Shown one piece after another: positions 52,884 through 64,000 of a DNA stretch of 64,000 bases. The notes beneath the pieces were generated by a model, which saw nothing but the letters and a program-made list of their open reading frames with translations, did no database searches and had not been told where the DNA came from. Where the stretch lies: positions 1,426,001 to 1,490,000 of the forward strand of contig QYRS01000010.1 of NCBI GenBank assembly GCA_006503535.1. Direction: 5' to 3'. A program made the position numbers and the translations under genes. Within the stretch, counting starts at the first letter, position 1, and each line of letters opens with the position of its first letter. Origin of the DNA: Arthrinium phaeospermum (Eukaryota; Ascomycota; Sordariomycetes; Amphisphaeriales; Apiosporaceae).

Positions 52884-55329
52884 CTTTTCCTCGTAAATAA
52901 CGGGCTTTCGTAATTTTAAATAAAATTAATTTTAAACTTATAAAATTATAAGGTACGTTATTAAAAATACCTTATTAAAAAACCTCGCTATAATTTTTTT
53001 TATAAAAAATTAAAACGGTTTATTTATAATTTATTTTAATTTTTATATAATAATATAAATTTTTATAAACGCTTTATTTTCGCCGTTATTTTTTTAAATT
53101 TTATAATTTTTTCGATCCCGTTTTTTTATATTTAAATTATCGTTAATTCCTTTTTTATAACGATAAAATTATTATTATATTTAACTTTATTTATCGCCGC
53201 GCCGTAGTAATTTACGTCGTTAAAAATAAATCCGAAAACTATATAAAAAATATCCGAATATTATTATAATAAAATATAAAACGTTTATTATTTTTATATT
53301 AATATTTATATATATAAATTTAATTACGGCGAAAAATTAGTTTTTATTTTTTAATATTCGCTTAATTTATTATGTTATAACGTTATTAAAAATAATCTTA
53401 TATTTATATTTAATTATTATAATAATAAAATTTATATTAAAATAAAATTTATATTAAAATAAAATACGCTTTTTATATTTTTATTTAAATTCGTTTCGAT
53501 ATTATTTTATTAATATTATAATTTAAATTCCGTTATTTTATAAATAATTATATTTTCTTTAATAAAGTTTTTAAATAAGTTTTTTTTTTTTTAATCCGTT
53601 AACGTTAATAATAAATAACGTACCTTTAAAAAATTATAAATAAATCGTTAATATTCTTTTATATTTTATTTTTTATTATTATTTTATAAAAGTTATTATT
53701 TAAAATTTAATCTTTTTAATATTAAAAAAATATTAAAATTTATAATATTTTTCGCGTATTTTTTAAAAAATCGTTAATGTTTTTTAATTTCGTAAATCGA
53801 TATCGTTATTTATTATAATAAAATAATATATAAAATTAATTTAAAAATAAGTATTACCCGTTTTTTTAATATATATAAATTTTTTCTTTTTATATTTTTT
53901 ATTTTATTCTTTATTTTAAACTCTTTTATTAACTTTTTAAAAATTTAAAATATATAAAATTATAAAATTATTATAAATCGCGTTCGTTAAAATAATAATA
54001 ATTAAACGATTTAAAATATATTTATTATTAAATTAAGATTATTTTTAATATAATTAATATTTATTTTAAAAATAACGAATAAAAAACTTTTCGGAATTAA
54101 ATCGGTAAATTTTTAACGTTTTATAATATAAATTTTTATATTCGAATAATTTAAATAAATATTAATCGTTTAAACTATACTTTTTCCTTTTTATTTATTT
54201 ATATCGAATTTTAAACGCGTTTATAATATTTAAGTTATTTTTTAATATAATACGATAACGAAAATATTTTTATTTACGTAAATATTAATATATCGTTATT
54301 TTAATAATATAATAATAATTAATTAATTAATTTAATAAAATAATAATTTATTTTAATTAATAACTTTTATTAATAATAAATAATATTTAATTTTATTTTT
54401 TTAAAATTTTTAAAACTTTTTTAATTATTTTTTATTTTATTTTAAATATATTTAAACCTTATTATAATTAAAAATAAATAAATAAATTATATTTAAATAT
54501 AATTTAAATTTATTGAATATATAAAAATAAAATTAATTTTTAATTTCTTTTTCGTTATTTTTTTAAAATTCTTTATAAATTTCGCGATTTTTTTATTATA
54601 TTTAATAAATAATTATTAACTTTATAATTTTTAAAACCTACCTTTTTTCTTTTTTTTATAACTCTTTAAATATTTTTTTAAATTATAAAACTTTTTAAAT
54701 ATATTAATTAAATTATTATTAATTTTTATTAATTATATTATATAATTAACCTTTTTTTTATAAAATAATATATTTATTTATTATATATTTTTTATTCCTT
54801 ATTTTTTAATTTTTTATCTTTATTTATTTTTTTAATAAATAATAATTTATAATTATTATTTATTATAATTTTAAAATTATATAAAAAAAACGTTATAAAA
54901 TTTAAAATAATTTTTAATATATTCGATATATTAATAAATTAATATTTTAAAATTTTAAAAAGTTTATAAATTTTAAAATAATTTTCGGTTTTAATTTTAA
55001 AGTTTTTTATTAAATTTATTATTAATTTATTTAAATATTATAAATTAATAATAATTATTATAATAATTTATTTATATTTTTATAATTTTTTATTAATATT
55101 TTTTTATTATTTTATAATTTTTAAAGTTTTAAAAATTTATTTTTTATTACTAATATTTTTCTTTTTTAAAATTTATTTTAATAAATATATAAAAATTTAA
55201 TTAATTTATATATTATTTTAAAAAAGAATTTTAATTATAATTATTAATTAATCGCGAAAAAAGTTATATAAAAAATTAATTAAAACTTTAATTATTTATA
55301 ATAAATAAATAATTTTTAAAATTTAATTT

Positions 55330-56345
55330 TATTTAAATTTTTTTTAATATATATTATAATTAATAAATAGTAAGAATAAATATAATATAAATTAATATAA
55401 TTTTATATTAAATAAATAAATATTTAAATAATAAAATTAAAAAAAATTAAGTTTTTAATAATAATAAATATATAAGCTTTTTTTTATTATAATTTTAATT
55501 ATAATTATTTTATTCTTCTTTAATAAATTTAAAGTTTATAAATTTTATAATTATAAAAAATATTTAATTATATAAGTTAAAAATTAAAATTTTTATTATT
55601 AATATAGTTTTAAATTAACGTATATAAATATCGATTTTATAAATTTTTAAAAAAGTTTTCGAAAAAATATAAATTTTCGCGATATACGCTTTTTTAAAAT
55701 TTATAATTTTTTCTTTTTTTATTATATATATATATATATATTTATTTTTTTATTTTAATTTTTTATATTATTATATATTTATAATATTTTATATATTATA
55801 TTTATTTTATATATTATAATATTAAATATAATAACGTTATATTATATATTATAAAAAACGCTTTTAATAATTTCGATAAAATCGGCGTTATTATTAATAA
55901 TTAAACTTTAATTTTTTAAAAACTTTATTTTTATAATTCTATATTTTTAATAATTCGATTTTAAATATTAAAATTATATTTAATAATATACTTTTTAAAT
56001 TATTATATACGTAATTTTTTATATATATAACTTATACGTTATATATAAATATATAATAATAAAAATTTTATTGAAATTATTAACGATAAAAAATATATTT
56101 ATATATACGAAATAGAAATAAAGCTTTAAAATCGCGGAGTTTTTAAATAAATTTAATAAAAACCGATATAATAAATCGCGAATTAATTTAATTAATTAAA
56201 AAAAAAGTTTATTAATAATAAGAAATAAAAAATTAATAAATAATTTTTAATAAATCTATTATTATTAATTTATTATTAATTAATTATTATATAATTAATT
56301 AATTTATATATTTATTAATTTAATTTATTATATAAAAAAATAAAA
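55330..56345. mobile_element. 1-kb insertion inside gypsy copy 2
   Basis: Copy 1 is continuous where copy 2 has about 1 kb of extra DNA. The two ends carry a 12-base inverted match, TTAATTTTATTT at the left and its complement at the right, which could be terminal inverted repeats of a small DNA transposon. A run of alternating TA at about 55,725-55,742 lies inside. No coding frame is recognised. In DNA this AT-rich a 12-base inverted match may be chance, so the insertion itself is solid but its class is not. Confidence 0.5.
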
Positions 56346-59300
56346 TTAATTTATTCGTTTTTTATTATTAATTTAAAAATAAAATATCGTTAAATATTTT
56401 AATTTAATTTACTTATAATATAGTTTTAATTAAATTATTATAAATAAAACTTTTATTAAAAATAATTCTTTTTAAAATTTCGAATTAATATTTAATTTTT
56501 ATATAAAATAATTTTATTAATTTTATAACGTTAATATTTATAAAAATAAGAAATAAAAAATAATTTAAAAAACTTATTTATAATTATTAATATAATATTT
56601 TTAAATCGCGGCTTAAAAAGTTTTTTAATAATTCAATAATAAAATTTATAATTTATTTTTTATTAAAATAAAATAATTATAATAATAATATTAATTCGTT
56701 ATAAAATCGATAATATTTCGTTTTTAATTTTAAATATATTATATAATAATTAACGTATTTTTTAACGTTTTATTTTAAATTTTATTAATAAATTTTTTTT
56801 TTTAATAAATTAATTATTTAATTTATATTAAAATAATTATTATAAAAATTATTATATATTTTTTAATAATAAAAACTTTAATATTATTTAATTTGAAATA
56901 TAAAATCTTTTTTAATAAAAAAATATTTTAATTTTAAAAAAGGTTTTATTAAAAATTCCTTTTTATATTTTTTAAACGTATTTATTTATTTATTATACCT
57001 TTTTTATTAAAATTTAAATATTTTTCGAAACTTTTTTTATATAAATTTCTTTTAATATAATTAATTTTTTAATCTTTTAATAAATAATTTATTAAATTAA
57101 TATTAACCGTTTTATTATCGATTTTATTCTATATAATATTTATATTAATATAAAATTTATTTTTTAAAAATATTATAATAATTAATTTCTTTTATAATAT
57201 AAATAATAATATTAAATTATCTTTTTTTTTAAAAAATATAATTTAAACGTTTTAAAAATTTATTAACGAGGTTTTTTTTTCTTAATTAATATTTTATAAC
57301 GAAATTAAATAAAATAAAATATATATATTATTACACTTAATAATTATTTAATTAATCGGTTTTTATAAAGTTTTATAAATTCCGATAATTAATAAATATT
57401 TAATAAATATTTAAATCTTTTAAAATAATATTTTTAATATTTAAATAAAAATATAATTATAAATATTTTTAATTAAATATATTATAATTTAATTCTATTT
57501 TAAAAATTTTTTTTTAAAAAAAAGTAATAAAATATTAACTTTTTAAACTTTTTTATAATAAAATTCTGTTTATAATAAATTAAAAAGCGTTTATTTTTAA
57601 TTATATATTTTTTAAAATCGAAATATAATAAAATAATATTTTTTTAAATATTTATTTTAATTATATAACATATACTTTAAAATAATATTAAGAATTAATT
57701 ATTTTAATTTATGTTTAATTTTATTACTTTTTAATAATCGTATTAAAAAGTAACGATATAAAATATTTTTTTATAAAATATCGATAAAATTATAAAATTT
57801 TAAAATATTTAAATATTATAAATAGATTTTAATTTTAATTATTTTTATATTATATTTATTCGAATTATATTTATAAATATTTTTTATAAAAATATAATAC
57901 TTTAAAAAGTTTAAATTTTTTTAAAAAAATAAATATTTAAAGGTTTTAATATATAAATTCGTTTATAAAAACTTTTTTATTATTATTTAAAAATATTTTA
58001 TATATTTTTTTATTTAATAAATATATTAATATATCGTTGAAATAAATTATATATATAATATTTATTAACTTTTTTAAAATTTTAATAATATATATTAAAA
58101 AATAATAAAGTATTAATTAATTTTTATTATTATGAAAAATTTATAATAATCGTATTAAATATAAAAAATTATTTTTTATTCGTTTTTTTCTTTAATTCGG
58201 ATATAAAATATATATTTTTAAAGTTAATTTTAAAAAAAAATTTTAATTTAAAAACCTTATTTAATAATTTTAAAAAAAGGGAAAAATATATCGATTTTTT
58301 ATAATAATTTTATTAAAGCTTTTATAATTTATTATTATTTATATCGAATTATTTTTTTTAAATATAAAAATTAACGTTTTTATAAAGTTTTAAAATTTTA
58401 AATTTTTTTTTTAAATTTTATCGTTTTAATAACTTTTTTAATATTTATAATTCTTTAAATAAAAAAGATATATCGATCGATATAATAATTAAATATTAAA
58501 AATAAAATTAATAATATAATTTATAATATTAAATAATAAAATAAAAGTTTTTAATATTAAAAAATATTTAAAAATTATATAAATAAAATAATATAAAACT
58601 TCTTTTAATTTCGAATTCCTTTTTTAAAAAGTTTAGAATTATTTCGAACGTAAGAATTATTACGAAATACAGTATATTTTTTTAAAATATATATTTAAAT
58701 AAAAAAAGTTTAAATATTTAAATTTAAATAAAATTTAATATAAATTATTATTAATTTATCCTTAAATATAATAAATATTTATTTTTTTAATTATTTTAAA
58801 AAATAATAATAAAAAGCTTTATTTTTTTTTAAAATTTTAATTTATTATAATATAAAGTTTATAAAATAATAATAATATTTTATAAATTAATAATATTAAA
58901 ATTAATTTAATAATATTATATATAAAAACTTTTAATTTATTAATAAAATAATAAGAATAGATTTAAAAAAATAAATTAAAGTTTCGTTTTTAATATAAAA
59001 ATATAATTAAAATTAATGTTTAAATAAATATTTTAATTAAATAAAAATAAAAATAAATAAAAAAAAAAAAAAAAAATATATAAAAATTTTAAAAATTTTA
59101 ATAAAAAAATAACGACGATAAGGTTATTTTATTAATTAAAATCCTTAGGTTATTTTTATAATACGTTATATAAACGTCGATTTTATATAATTAATTATAT
59201 AATATCCCTTTTTTTAATATTTATAATAAATAATATTAAAAAAATTTAAAAAAGTTTTATAAATTTATATCTTTTTTTTATTTATTTATTATTTAATTTT

Positions 59301-60513
59301 TTTTTTTTTTATTTTTTCGATATTTACGATATTAAAAATTTTTATTTTTTTTTTATTTATATTATCGTTTCGGTTTATTTATATTAAAATTATCGCGTTA
59401 TTATTTAATTATATATTTATAAAATTTTAAAAATTATTTCTTTTTTTATTAAAATTTAAATAAAATTTTTTAATATTAAATCGTTAAATCGATTATATCG
59501 TTACGATATTTTAATAATTAATTATAATAATTTATAATTTTTTTATATAAAAGTTTTAATAATTTTTTATAAAAAAATATAATTTATTATTTATTAATTT
59601 ATCGATTTATTTAAATTTTTAAAAAAATTAAATATTAATAAAAATATATAAAATTTTACCCTAATTATTATTAAATACGTTTTAATTAAGCGATAATTAT
59701 AACTTTTTTATTCGTAATTTTATAAATAACGAACTTTATTTATTTTTAATAAATTTCTTAATTTTTTTAAAAAAAATTCGGTTTTTTATTTATATCGAAG
59801 TTTTTTTTTAAACGATATTATTATTTAATATTATAATTTATTTAATTATATATATATAATATTTTATACGTACGTTTCGAAAATATTTTTTAAAATTATT
59901 AAAAATTATTTTTAATTTTTTTATTTAATTATTTTATTTAATACGAATAAAATATATATTAAGTGTTTTATAATTAAATTTAATAAATTTAATTAAATTT
60001 AAATTTTTATTTATTAATTTTAATTAACCGTTAAAAGAATTTAAGTTTAATAATAAATTAAATATAAATAGTATTATATTTTTTTTAAAATTCGACGAGT
60101 TTTTTTTAAAATTTTATAAAAATTTTATATAATATTTTATCGTTTTTTTTACATTTTATATATCGACGGGTTAATTATAATATTTTTATAATTAACGCGA
60201 AATTAAATATCTTTAATTATTTAATTTATTTAAATAATATTTATATTATTTTTAATTAATTATTAATCGTTTAAATAATATTACGATTTTATATCGCCGT
60301 TTTATTTTTATTAAATTTTAAAGCGGTTAATTTTATAAATTCTTTTTTAAAATAGTTTTTAAAAAGATTCGATAAAGTTTCGATATCTTTTTTTTTATAA
60401 ATCGAATATCGGTTTTAAAACTATTTCGCGCTTTATTATAAATTATATTCCTTTTCTTTTTATTAATAACTTAATTTAAAATAATATTTTTAATAAATAA
60501 ATTATTAATAAAA

Positions 60514-60698
60514 GTATAAAAATTATAAAAATTATTTAACGTAATTTAAATATCGAATTTATTATTAAATAATTATATAAAATAAAGCTTATACTTATCC
60601 TTTTTTAATTAAAAAAGGTAGGTTATTAATATTATATAGCTTTAAAAAGGCTTTAAAAACCCTTTAAGCTTAAACTTATTTTAATATTATAATAATTA
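60514..60698 (-). repeat. 5' LTR of gypsy copy 2
   Basis: Matches the LTR of copy 1 (37,690-37,871) and the left LTR of copy 2. It marks the upstream end of the minus-strand element. The usual TG/CA ends are not visible because of RIP. Confidence 0.65.
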
Positions 60699-61280
60699 TT
60701 TATTATATTTATTTATTATAGCGATAAAAATCTTTAAAATTAATTAATATTAAATATATTATAAATTATTTAAAAAATAAAGAATAATTAATACGAGATT
60801 ATTTATTTTAATATTATAAAGCTTTAAAAATAAAATTAAAAAAAAGGTTTTAAAAAGATATAAAATATATTAAATATAAAGTTATAATAAAACTTATATT
60901 TAAATTAATTTTTTATAATATATATTTATTAATTATAAACTTTTTTTAAAGGAAGTAATTAATAATAATAAAACTTTTTTTATTAAATAAATTAAACTAT
61001 TTAATGAATTTTAAAACGAAATAAATAAAATTAAGGATTTAATTTAAACCCTTTTTTTAATAATATTTAAAAAAAATTTTAATTTTAAGCGTTAATTAAA
61101 AAGCTTAATAAAGAGGATAACGAATAAATTAAAGTAGTAATAAATTAAGCCGAGCTATATATAATAGTATAAACTTAAAAAAAAGGGAAAAAAAAAGCGT
61201 TATATAAAATTAATTAAATAGTTTTAAGCTTTACCAATCGATTATATATTAATATTTTATATATAATATAAACTTTTAAA
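60699..61280. repeat. AT-rich RIP-type DNA next to gypsy copy 2
   Basis: About 580 bases of RIP-type sequence with no recognised domain. It joins the second gene island at about 61,280. A purine-rich stretch at about 61,160-61,200 breaks the pattern. Confidence 0.45.
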
Positions 61281-62040
61281 TTAGTATAGTTTAACTTCTT
61301 ACCTAAGAGGAGTGGATTATCGGTATGGGAGTTTACTAAAATATAACGCTCGTTTGGCCGGGTGCATTGTTGCTGGTATCGCCGAGGGTGGCCGAGATCC
61401 TGTGTAACCACCCAAATCTTCGGGACGGAAGACTGATAAAGGGGGTGTACGAAGGCTTCCGATTGGTCCTAATTAGTAGCCGCAGGTGGATCTGGACAGC
61501 ATCTATCTATGTGCTGTCCCCTCTACCGATACGGACGGATATGGAATGGTTTTATGTTGTGTCATATATCCGCTGTCGTTGTCCTTTCGATGATGCAATA
61601 TTGCATGCCAGCTTACCCAAATCAGCACCAACAGTTTTCTCACGGGGCAGTGTCACAATATATATCCCGGTCCGTCAGGTGGGCTGCTGGAAGCCCCCCT
61701 TGCTGCAATCGACTGATCAAATCGCACGGGGTGTCCGTATCTATCAATGTCGAATAATAGCACCCCAACCCTGATCGTTCCCCTATTCGCCTCGGCTGAC
61801 GTAATAGCTGCCAAGCAGTTGAAACAAAGACACAGGCGCCCCGAATCACATGAGTTGATGCTATGCGGGCGAGGCCGTTTTGACTTAGAGAAGAACAGGG
61901 ACGTCACTGATTCTGGTCAACGGCTCTGGAGCAATGTCAATGGCAGAGTGGTAACTTATAAAACTGCGGTCAAGCTGGATAGCGAGTAAAGGTATCGTTC
62001 ATTAATTTCAAAATCTAATAGATCAACTTCAGCCCGGTAC
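61281..62040. other. Gene-free start of the second island
   Basis: Ordinary base composition but no convincing gene. Open frames of 65-135 codons overlap one another on both strands and lack codon bias or domains. The right end is the 3' flank of the alcohol dehydrogenase gene. I found no tRNA. Confidence 0.45.
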
Positions 62041-63242
62041 CTAGTTCTCCAGCACATATCTGTATCTCGCCTTGCCCTCCTCCATGTCCACGATGGCCTT
62101 GTTGGCATCCGCCATGGGACGCTTTTGCACCCAGGGCTTGATCTTCTTATCCGCCGCGAGCTGGAGCATTTCCCGGATCTCGTGCGGCGCGCCAATGCCG
62201 CTGCCGCCGACCTTGATGCCGCTGAAGATGATGGTGAAGGCGTTGATGTTGGGCAGCTCGCCGCCGTCGGGGGCTCCGACTTGGATGAAGGTGCCCTCCA
62301 CCTTCAGCAACTTCAGATAGTCCGTCAGGGGCATCTTGCCGCTCGACACGGTGCAGACGATCAGGTCGAGGCTCCGGGCGTGCTTGTTGGCCCAGTCGGG
62401 TCTTCCTCGGTGGCGATGTACTGATCGGCGCCCAGCTTCAGCACGTCCTCGCGCTTGTCGGCCTTGCGCGAGATGCCCACGACCCTGTCGGCGCCGAGGG
62501 CCTTGGCGAACAGGACGCCGAAATGGCCTAAACCGCCCACGCCGACGATGCCGACCGTCTTGCCCGGTCCACAGCCGTTCTTCTTGAGCGGCGAGTACAG
62601 GGTGATGCCACCACACAGCATCGGGGCCGCGTCGGCCGAGTCGATGCCGTCGGGGATCGCCAGCACGAAGTGGCCGTTGGTGCGGTTGTGCTTGGCGTAG
62701 CCGCCGTAGGACTTGCCCTCGCCCTTGGGATAGACACCGGCGTAGGTGCCGACCATGCCGCGGGCGCAGTAGTTCTCCTTGCCGCTGGAGCACTCCGGGC
62801 AATCGGCCTCCAAACACGAACGGGCCTGCGCACCGACGCCGACGCGGTCGCCCACCTTAACGTGCTTCACGTTCTTGCCGACGCGCACCGCCTTACCCAC
62901 GATCTCGTGACCAACGCAGCAAGCTAGAATCGCGGAGTGTGAGCTTGGAATTCACAGCTTTGGTGCAGAGTTGGGTTGGATTGAATTGGAAGAGGCGGGA
63001 CAGTAAGAGGCCCGAGTGGGCCGGGTGCTGGGATGAGAAAAGGCAAACTCACGGTAGGGGGTCTCGCCCCAGCCCGACTTGAGCGTGTGAAGGTCAGAAC
63101 CGCAGATGCCGCAGTGGCTGACCTCAATATCGACGTCGTCCTCCTCCCACTTCTTGGGCTCGAACTCGCCCCAGAGCATCTTTCCCTCGACGGCGTCGGG
63201 GGCGTGGCCCAGCCATCCCTCGAATTTGTCTCCGGAAGCCAT
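62041..63242 (-). pseudogene. Zinc alcohol dehydrogenase, Adh6/7 (cinnamyl) type, frameshifted
   Basis: A cytosolic medium-chain dehydrogenase that reduces aldehydes with NADPH in characterised relatives (yeast Adh6/Adh7). Exons are 63,242-63,053 and 62,923-62,041; the 129-nt intron (GTGAGT...TTCTAG) joins TPY-PCCVGHEIVG. Seen: SHCGICGSD (catalytic zinc, Cys44), VGHE (His69), structural-zinc cysteines at about 100, 105, 108 and 116, and cofactor loop VGIVGVGGLGHF. The end (KARYRYVLEN) is normal for the family. The summed exons are 1073 nt, one short of a multiple of three. The frame breaks at about 62,394-62,401, near residue 238: upstream reads ...YIATEEDP, downstream resumes at ...WANKHARSLDLIVCTVSS. 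One missing base explains it and would restore a protein of about 357 residues. Everything else is intact, so it is either a very recent pseudogene or a sequencing/assembly error; no splice pair there would repair it. Confidence 0.85.
62924..63052 (-). other. Intron of the alcohol dehydrogenase gene
   Basis: The 129-nt intron has donor GTGAGT and acceptor TTCTAG on the minus strand. Its removal restores the conserved zinc-ligand region (PCCVGHEIVG). Confidence 0.88.
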
Positions 63243-64000
63243 TGTTGGAAGATTTGGGGGGATATGGGGAATGTTGTGAAAGAGGTCAAGACTTGGCAAT
63301 AGGGTCTTCTTGTTGACTTCCAAGTTGGAGGGGCGGCGGCATTTTCTATACCTGGACGCTTGAACCCGTGCCCCTCTCGAGGGATTTGAAGATTTCCGGG
63401 CTCGCACGCATCATGGCGGCATGGGTTCGGATTAGGCGGAGGCTGGATCGACTAGCAACGGAGTCGTGGGACTTTGGGCTCCACCTCTCTGCTGGGTATT
63501 GACCTGATCGAGGTGAGTCCATGACGAATCGACCGCGGTAGGTTTGGATGACATCAAATCAAGATAAGGTCGGCATTTAGCTCCCAGAACCCAGCTTTAG
63601 CTCGCGGAATAAGGCCGGGACTACACGCATGGGAGATGCAGCCCCAGGATGCTCCTCCCCGTGGGTCCCTGCAATCGCCCGGCAATTGCAATTGCAACTG
63701 CAACTGCAACCACAACCGCAACCTTCAAAATTGGGGGCTGAGAATAACTTTGGTCGGGAGGCTTCCGGCAGTTGCTGAAGAAGCAGCATTGCGAAGGAAG
63801 GTGGCTGTCACGGCCGCGGCATTGATGCGCTCAGAGCAACAATTTCAAGTTGCGGTAAGGGCGATGAAATAAGGAAACGGCACACAGGTCGGCCTGACTC
63901 CTCCCCACCTCGGCACGACCCTTGGGCCTAAGCATTGTACGAGTCATTGCAATCGATACGGGCATTCGTAACCTAACAAGTACAGTACAGTACCTACTTG
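63243..64000. other. Upstream region of the alcohol dehydrogenase gene
   Basis: About 760 bases with no convincing gene. The minus strand just before the ATG is C/T-rich, as in many fungal promoters. A hexamer-like microsatellite of the GCAAYT type runs at about 63,682-63,712. Confidence 0.5.
63682..63712 (+). repeat. GCAAYT hexamer microsatellite
   Basis: Four to five near-perfect tandem copies of GCAATT/GCAACT, followed by degenerate CAACC units. Confidence 0.7.

Larger units (their letters stand above)
52715..60698 (-). mobile_element. Ty3/gypsy LTR retrotransposon, copy 2 (RIPped, with insertion)
   Basis: The same element as copy 1, colinear over its whole length and differing mainly by C/T and G/A changes, and more decayed (fewer CpG left). 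It reads on the minus strand: the RT motifs lie at about 58,135-58,360 and the integrase region falls below them. Direct repeats of about 170-185 bases at 52,715-52,883 and 60,514-60,698 are the LTRs. A purine-rich tract on the minus strand (plus-strand TTCTTTTCCTC, about 52,884-52,894) sits exactly where a polypurine tract should, just before the 3' LTR. The internal 3' part (52,895-53,374) is absent from copy 1. A segment of about 1 kb (about 55,330-56,345) has no counterpart in copy 1 and is a later insertion, so the original element was about 7 kb. No frame is intact. Confidence 0.85.

Noticed and set aside
31373..60698. The two colinear repeats read as a LINE with variable 5' truncation
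   Set aside because: RT and integrase motifs on the minus strand in the order RT then IN, plus direct terminal repeats and a polypurine-like tract, identify a Ty3/gypsy LTR element instead.
16216..61300. One Starship covering the DUF3435 relic through the whole gene island
   Set aside because: No borders, target duplication or opposite end could be identified, and the nested gypsy copies confuse the layout. Only the recombinase relic is supported.
61367..61989. Overlapping open frames at the start of the second island
   Set aside because: They overlap on both strands, show no codon bias or domain, and cannot all be real; no splicing gives a recognised protein.
1..64000. CRISPR arrays, rRNA or tRNA genes
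   Set aside because: No regularly spaced direct repeats and no cloverleaf or rRNA-like sequence were seen on either strand; CRISPR is not expected in a fungal nuclear genome.

Overview
The window looks like nuclear DNA of a filamentous ascomycete (Pezizomycotina). Protein genes carry short introns (61-129 nt) with GTRNGT-type donors and CAG/TAG acceptors. They encode typical fungal families: a DHA2-type MFS transporter, a rhodopsin-domain membrane protein, an SDR and an Adh6/7-type dehydrogenase. Most of the window is extremely AT-rich and bears the mark of repeat-induced point mutation (RIP): CpA/TpG dinucleotides are nearly absent while CpG is still frequent, and old reading frames are broken mainly by TAA/TAG where CAA/CAG (Gln) or CGA/TGG would be expected.

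Layout. (1) 1-40,680 is a long AT-rich block made of RIP-degraded mobile elements and relic ORFs. Two parts can be named. One is a broken DUF3435 gene (fungal tyrosine recombinase, the family that includes Starship 'captains') at about 16,216-18,690 on the + strand. The other is a Ty3/gypsy retrotransposon on the - strand at about 31,373-37,871, recognised by its reverse transcriptase and integrase motifs. Several further near-open relic frames belong to families I do not recognise. (2) 40,681-52,260 is an island of normal base composition with six genes: a four-TM membrane protein (-), an MFS efflux transporter (+, one intron), a secreted endonuclease/exonuclease/phosphatase-fold protein (+), an SDR (+), a six-exon rhodopsin-domain membrane protein (-), and a possible small one-TM protein (+). 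(3) About 52,715-60,698 is a second copy of the same gypsy element, with both short LTRs and a 1-kb insertion, also heavily RIPped. (4) About 61,280-64,000 is a second gene island with an NADP-type alcohol dehydrogenase (-) that carries a one-base frameshift.

The genes do not form an obvious pathway or biosynthetic cluster, and no core biosynthetic gene is present. The window is best read as a two-speed fungal region: accessory-type genes (efflux, secreted nuclease, receptor-like protein, oxidoreductases) embedded between RIP-silenced transposons. The most interesting item is the DUF3435 relic, which raises the possibility that this AT-rich block contains a dead Starship-type element. Element borders cannot be fixed from this window alone.
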